Assembly: GCA_947623455.1 (NCBI GenBank)
Contig: OX392543.1
Coordinates: forward strand, 20,458,757-20,522,756
Origin: Mimachlamys varia
Lineage: Eukaryota; Mollusca; Bivalvia; Pectinida; Pectinidae
DNA: 64,000 nucleotides
Reading direction: 5' to 3'
Positions within the stretch are counted from its first letter, which is position 1; every line of letters starts with the position of its first letter. Made by a program: the position numbers and the translations under genes. This document shows positions 58,885 to 64,000 of the stretch, piece by piece. The notes under the pieces are model-generated. The model saw only the letters and a list, made by a program, of their open reading frames with translations. It was not told the origin of the DNA and searched no databases.

Positions 58885-60429
58885 CTGAAAATTAAACAAT
58901 ATAAGTTATCTCCCTTTATTTTGTTAACTCCAGGACTCCAACAACTAAAACTACTCCTTATCAGTCACAGGGACATGTTACAATAAAAATGTATTTATAA
59001 AATGTTAAGGAGTATTCATAAACACAGTCTCCCGCCATGTTATACTTGTAAACATTTTATGCATATTTGCAATAAAATTCAGCTTTTAGAAAATAAATGT
59101 ATTGAAGCCAATAATAATAATGCACGGTGGGCTATGAGAAATTTCTGACTCATGTATTTATAATTATAATAAATTTATCATGAATTTGATGTCACATGAC
59201 CCTTCAAAGGAACAGTAATTATAAGTCTGCGTTATAGGCTGGTCTTTAACATCCATGCATCCGGACAACATGTACATTACAGAGATTGGGCCTGCTAGAC
59301 ACAACTTGTTAAATAACTAGGCCTATATAAAGTCTAACCTAAAGGACATATTGTTTTAAAAAAAATGCAAAGTCACCACGTAGAGTGATCATGGTTAAAA
59401 TAAAATCATCCCAAACTCATTCAATGCTATTGGTTCAATAAGAAAAACTAAAAATAATGCTGGACCTAGAAATATTTTGACCACAAATACGCAAATTGAT
59501 TATGTAACAGTTAGGCCTATTCAATTTCCACTCAACTCAAAAAAAATATGCAGGTCATTTGCAAAGACAGCGAAATATCGGGTCAAATGAATTAAATGCA
59601 TTGTTTTTTTCTGTTGTTTGAATATATAGGGTTAAATCGTTCCACTTATATATGGACCATAACAACTACATGTATGTTTGTATGCAGTTTGTTCATTTGT
59701 CATTTTGTGTATTTAAACTGGGAACAATGGGAAGATTTAATTTCAATTTGTAATGGGAAAAATGTTACATCCTCATATAATTATTATAAAGGAAGAAAAT
59801 GATAGAAAATAAGGGATGAGTAACTGATGTTGAAATTAAGATTTGTGTCAGAATACGCTCTATTTTAAACCTGATTACACTTAAATGTACTCTCATAAGA
59901 TTTTTCGTGCACACTGCCTAGTTAGGCTAATTATACCGTACATATCACAGGGGCCTGAGAATTTGTTACAGCCAGTTTTGGACCTTAACTAAGGTGTTTA
60001 AAGTAAGTTTACACTTTTGGGAGGTTTAGATTTATTTTTGATAAAAATGCTCCCTCAGGCTTAAATTGTTGTAAAGGCTAAGGGTTGAAAGATTTCGATG
60101 TCGAAAAAGCGACCCTATACCTACATTTCTTTCATCAAAAATCACATTTTTAGTTGAGGTATGAAAAAACACTTGATACCATTGGAAAGATGGATATTTT
60201 TTCATTTTACAAACCTCCTAAATGCACACAAATGTAACCCCACCCAGAAGTGTAAAATTAGACTGAACATCTAGTTTAGGTCCAAAACTAGTTTAAATTT
60301 GTTGTAACAAATTTCCAGGTCCCTGTGGTACTGTACATGTAGGCCTATAGCTGCGCTTTCCATCAGTGATAATCCGTTTACATATTATTTAAGTATTGTT
60401 ATGTAACAGAGGTCATTATTTATTTAAAT
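58885..60429. other. No exon recognised; probable intron of the Mutator-like gene
   Basis: The phase of the exon at 58884 requires an upstream exon ending one base into a codon, but none could be identified by eye. A + strand frame at 59596-59802 with a hydrophobic stretch was considered and not accepted. Confidence 0.4.
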
Positions 60430-60502
60430 GCCTCCGCTAGGAGTCGAACCCGTAACCTCTGGCTTCTAGTCTTACGCTCAACCGATCGAGCTAAAGAGAA
60501 GA
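60430..60502 (-). repeat. tRNA-like sequence, pseudogene or SINE head
   Basis: The minus strand has box A-like TTAGCTCGATCGGTTGAGCG and box B-like GGGTTCGACTCC at tRNA spacing. The acceptor arms do not pair and the anticodon stem is poor, so a working tRNA is unlikely. Confidence 0.45.
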
Positions 60503-60835
60503 TCTCTCTAGCCGAGCGGTATATTGCAGCTGGTATTTACCAGGGTTACAGTTATATTATATTATTATTATTTTGTTAGGCCTACATTTTTTACCTACCT
60601 ACATATGTAGATACACTGTTGAATTGGTGTCAAAACTTTAGTTTGAAGTTCTTTTTCCTGTGGGGTCCAAGTTGCTGACACACACTGCGCGGACATGTTA
60701 TGTACGTAGTGGTAACTTGCATTGCCATAGGCCTACCGTAAATTATCTCGCCAACAAAACCTCAAATTTACATTTTGCAGTTTGTTTTCTCGAAAAGTAC
60801 TGTCAACTCAATGCAACCACACATCGCTTCGTCCG

Positions 60836-60901
60836 TCAAACCATGGTCTTGGTCTTCTTTGATGGGTGTCGTGTTTCTTTCTGGTTTCGTCTGGCTGCCA
60901 T
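60836..60901 (-). CDS. Possible first exon of the Mutator-like gene
   Basis: Short minus-strand reading frame beginning MAARRNQKETRHPSKKTKTM, preceded by a run compatible with an animal start context (AAACATGGC). The basic, Lys/Arg-rich start is of the type seen at the N-terminus of Mutator-like transposase genes, and it lies upstream of the three recognised exons on the same strand. The frame ends in TGA after 21 residues. A donor could be ATG/GTTTGA, which is weak. The link to 57.2-58.9 kb is inference only. Confidence 0.25.
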   Translation of the reverse strand: MAARRNQKETRHPSKKTKTMV

Positions 60902-61547
60902 GTTTGTTTACTGCGACTAGCTTTCTGTGACATGTGCTTCCGGTTCTATTTTTATACGAGCAATCATGTGACTTTTCCGAAATACGTCACCATTACTTGT
61001 TCCCGCGTTCAGTGCCGATTCGCAAAAATATAATAAGAATTTTTTTTCAATATTGAAAACGATAATAAAAATATAACTAAAGCATCAGTATGTTAAAGAA
61101 TAAATCCTGATATGAATAAAATATGTTGTTGTTTAATAGTCCAAACAATTAAGGTTTTAAAAAATGCAGAAAATGTTTGATTCCGTACCATGTTGAGATT
61201 CCTATAATTAGTCGAATGGCGGCAGCGAAATAGAGCAGAATTGGGCCAAATTTAGCGGAAAATGCCGTTTTAAGGTACTTTCTGATTATTTAACAGAACC
61301 GAGACCTTGATTTTCGTTCTTAGAATAACATTTGCCTTCAGAAAATGTATTTCATTTGGAAATTGGTCCAAACACGATCTAATTATTATTATTATGTAAG
61401 ATTATGTTTTAATTATTCTTCTACACTTTTGTTTGTAAGCAATACATCTCCTAAAAGTTTAAGAGGTATACCAATGATCTTTCTATTATATTGTATGGTA
61501 TAAGCCAAAGGGGTAACAGCAACATTTTCAAGTACGTCAAAAAATCC

Positions 61548-62354
61548 AAGATGGCCGCCATGACGTCATATCTCATTTTGCTTAAGTGGCCATAGCTCCA
61601 AAACGGTAACTGTTAAAATAATTTCAAAGATATATTATTGTAGGACTTATCTGGGGCCAACTTTTAATAATGCATTGTTTTGAGGTCAGAGGTCAAATGA
61701 AAAAGCTCGCCAAAGGTCAAAGTTTTTCTATTTTTAAATTTTTTTCATTTTTCATTAATTTTTTAAACTTTTTCTACAGATCAATAGAGTATGTCATTCC
61801 GATGATATCGATACCTTCGGTGTCTTGATAGCACTTCCGGTTTAGGAATTACGCCATGTTGAATTTTCCCCTATATAATCTATATAAAAAACCGTTTCAC
61901 ATTTTAAACTTCTTCTCAAATTCCAACAGTGGGATTCAGCTTTAACTTGTCAAAATTGATCGTGGGATTGTCCCAACTAAAGTTTGATATTTTTAAATTG
62001 ATTCAAAATCCAAGATGGCCACTATGACGTCATACTTTAAAATGATAAAATGGCTAAATCTTAAAAACTATTTAATGTACAGATGTTACAAAGGAATATT
62101 ATTGTAGAATTTATCTGGGGAAAAGTTTTTTCTTCTATAAGTTATTACAAAATATGTCTCGTAAAAAAGCGCAGCAGAGGTCAAAGTTAATCTATTTTTA
62201 AAAATTTTTCATTTTTCATTATTTTTTAAAACTTTTCTACAGACCAATATAGTATGTCATTTCGATGATATTTATACCTTCGGTGATAGCACTTCCGGTT
62301 AACGTAGTAAGCCATTTTGAAAATTTCCCTATATATTCTTTGTATTAAAATGGT
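61548..62354 (-). repeat. Dimeric repeat D, minus copy
   Basis: Reverse-oriented relative of 37851-38980, with AGATGGCCGCCATGACGTCA, two GATACCTTCGGTG/CACTTCCGG blocks and the same outer end (TATATATTCTTTGTATTAAA). Provides the empty site for the M1 copy at 38.5 kb. Confidence 0.8.
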
Positions 62355-62492
62355 TAACTGTCTATCAGTGGTAAAAGGGAAGTAGTTCTTAAAATATGTA
62401 AGAGTTACCTCTCTTTCACCAAAGACAAAATCTAACAAAAGTGTGAAAAGCCCGTCAAATTGTTCAGAAACAATTTCTAGTCGATTTTGAGT

Positions 62493-62533
62493 TTGGATTA
62501 TGATTATGTTAACGCTTCGGTATTCTCTTATTT
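62493..62533 (+). repeat. Penelope-type 3'-region fragment
   Basis: GGATTATGATTATGTTAACG then CTTCGGTATTCTC; terminal part only. Confidence 0.4.
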
Positions 62534-62633
62534 ATTATTCTACAATAAATAGATAGGATGTAACATTATCTTGTCTAATTGAAAATTGAAAAAATCTGAA
62601 TTTTTCAATTTTATACACAAGGTTATCATTTTC

Positions 62634-63352
62634 AGCTCACCTGGTCCAAAGGACCAAGGTAAGCTTATGCATACCGTGGCGTCCGGCGTCAGTCCGTCAA
62701 TAATCGACTTCCCTTTCTTAACCACTGATTGGAATTTAATCAAATTTTGTAGGAAGCATCCCTAGGTGACTGGGATTCAAATTTTTAAAAATGATGGGGC
62801 TGACTCCCCAGGGGCTGGGCCAAAAGGGATGAATTTAGCTATATTCATATTAACGACTTCTTCTCTGGATCTAAACAATGTGAAACATTCATAATTTAAT
62901 GGTAGAATCCCTAAGTAGCTGGGATTCAAATTTATACGAATGATGGGACTGACCCCTGAGGGGCGGGGCCAAAGGGGACCATTTGGCAATATTGACATTA
63001 CTTTTAAACTGTTGAGATCCCCACCCCAAAACTACATATAAAATTGCTTAGCATAAAGAGAACATCACAAATATGATTTTAGATTTGACCCAAGGGTCTG
63101 CCACGCCCTTACAGACATCCCAACCCAAAACTATACAGAAACAAACACAATCATGATATTATCATTGATGTAAGGATTCTCAGTTGAGCTTGAAAACAGT
63201 GAGATACACACCCATTATCCTATCTTTAATTTATACAGATATACTTCAAGGATAATTCTTTGGGTCTGTCCCTGTCCATAGCATTTTTTAGAAATATTTT
63301 ACCATGATACCAATTTATCCAGGTGAGCGATCAGGCCCTCTGGGCCTCTTGT
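62634..63352 (+). mobile_element. Tandem-core element H4
   Basis: Starts AGCTCACCTGGTCCAAAGGA then CCAAGGTAAGCTTATG, and ends CCAGGTGAGCGATCAGGCCC then TCTGGGCCTCTTGT. Two core units share GCTGGGATTCAAATTT, GATGGGRCTGAC and GGGGCNGGGCCAAA. Same ends as H2 with an unrelated core. Confidence 0.75.
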
Positions 63353-63367
63353 TTTATGGGAAAACTA

Positions 63368-63487
63368 CAATCTGATTAAAATCATATCTTGATCCGTTCC
63401 GTAAACTTCTCTCTGCTGCGTCAAGATCTGACAGCATTCTATAGGGGGTCACGTTCAGATGACATTTTGCATTACTTCTTTCAGAAT
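63368..63487 (+). mobile_element. M1 MITE, left third only
   Basis: Begins CAATCTGATTAAAATCATAT and stops where a second M1 copy begins. The remainder of this copy is not found on the other side. Confidence 0.65.
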
Positions 63488-63848
63488 CAAATCTGATTAA
63501 AATACAGATCCTTGTCCTTACTTCGTTTTACAAGGATCTGACAACATCCAAATAAGAGGTCGTTCAGATGACCTTTTTCGCCTCCTTACTTGATACTAAA
63601 ATAATTTTTCAATGGCCTGTCATCTTGCAGCAAGCCATTTCGTCACATTATTACACATGAACTTTTTGGTGACGAAATGACTAAACGGACGATTATGCAA
63701 GCTTTGTCGCCTCAAAATTCCACCGTAAAGATTCTGCAAAGTAGAAATTTGATTGGCTAATGCAAAAGGTCATTGGGGCATGACCTTCTATGGGATTTTC
63801 TCAGATCAGAACGGCGCAGAGATCAAGATGTGATTTTAATCAGAATTG
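63488..63848 (-). mobile_element. M1 MITE, near-complete copy
   Basis: Runs from CAAATCTGATTAAAATACAG to TTTTAATCAGAATTG, with a deletion near the CTCCGCGCCG end. Confidence 0.75.
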
Positions 63849-63934
63849 GATATGCATTTTAATCGTGAAATCCAAAGAGATAAAATGTTTCTTTTCGTTT
63901 TCTGTACACTTTTATATTAATATGAATGAATATC

Positions 63935-64000
63935 CAATCTTGATTAAAATCATATCTTGATCTCCGCGCCGTTCCGTAAACTTCTTTCTGCGGCGTTAAG
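63935..64000 (+). mobile_element. M1 MITE, start of a copy cut by the window edge
   Basis: CAATCTTGATTAAAATCATA then CTTGATCTCCGCGCCGTTCC, as at the start of other M1 copies; it continues past 64000. Confidence 0.75.

Noticed and set aside
59596..59802. Transmembrane exon of TNFR gene 2
   Set aside because: A hydrophobic stretch follows an acceptor-like site in the right phase, but there is no donor, no similarity to the gene 1 exon, and the Mutator-like gene occupies the opposite strand.
60430..60502. Functional tRNA gene on the minus strand
   Set aside because: Box A and B are present, but acceptor and anticodon stems do not pair; a tRNA-derived repeat is more likely.

Overview
The window looks like nuclear DNA from an animal, most likely a bivalve mollusc. 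It is AT-rich, genes are split by introns with canonical GTAAGT/AG borders, and most of the sequence is decayed transposable elements. The mollusc call is an inference from repeat content: pearl-type tandem-core elements with AGCTCACC/CTCTTGT ends, Penelope-like reverse transcriptases, a tRNA-derived SINE with a CTTTCCTCCACCTCC core, and Crypton/DUF3504 remnants. No prokaryotic, organellar or viral gene set is present.

Host genes are few. The best is a complete seven-exon TNF-receptor-superfamily gene on the + strand (15,513-21,970, 325 residues): signal peptide, cysteine-rich ectodomain, one membrane span, and a short tail with no recognisable death domain. A paralogue's signal-peptide and cysteine-rich exons lie at 47,288-49,808 with the same exon sizes and phases, but its counterpart of the ATG is ATT and no transmembrane exon is found before the window ends. 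A two-exon hypothetical gene with an apparent one-base frameshift lies at about 4,190-6,874. A spliced, nonsense-bearing gene derived from a Mutator-like transposase lies on the minus strand at 57,212-58,884.

Layout. 1-9 kb: foldback palindromes, a nested MITE pair, a TTAA-flanked element, and the hypothetical gene followed by about 600-bp tandem repeats. 9-15 kb: minisatellites, a MITE, and a Crypton-like first exon. 15.5-22 kb: TNFR gene 1. 23-28.7 kb: a 4.7-kb structure with 1.4-kb inverted arms. 29.5-31.4 kb: a decayed Crypton tyrosine recombinase and an acidic ORF cut by a MITE. 32.9-41.7 kb: a segmental duplication, one copy holding a 2.9-kb element with an 18-unit, 145-bp array. 42.2-44.4 kb: a decayed Penelope element. 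46.2-50 kb: TNFR gene 2 with inverted Penelope fragments in its intron. 50.8-54.1 kb: a long LINE (2A-like motif, endonuclease, RT) on the minus strand. 54.5-64 kb: further tandem-core repeats, a SINE, the Mutator-like gene and more MITEs.

Most biological information comes from mobile DNA inserted into other mobile DNA. Several insertions can be read precisely because an unoccupied paralogous site lies in the same window. No single new biochemical system is demonstrated. The strongest candidates for novelty are the foldback elements that share tips and ends but not arm sequence, the family of tandem-core elements with common ends, and the TNFR pair with a lost start codon.
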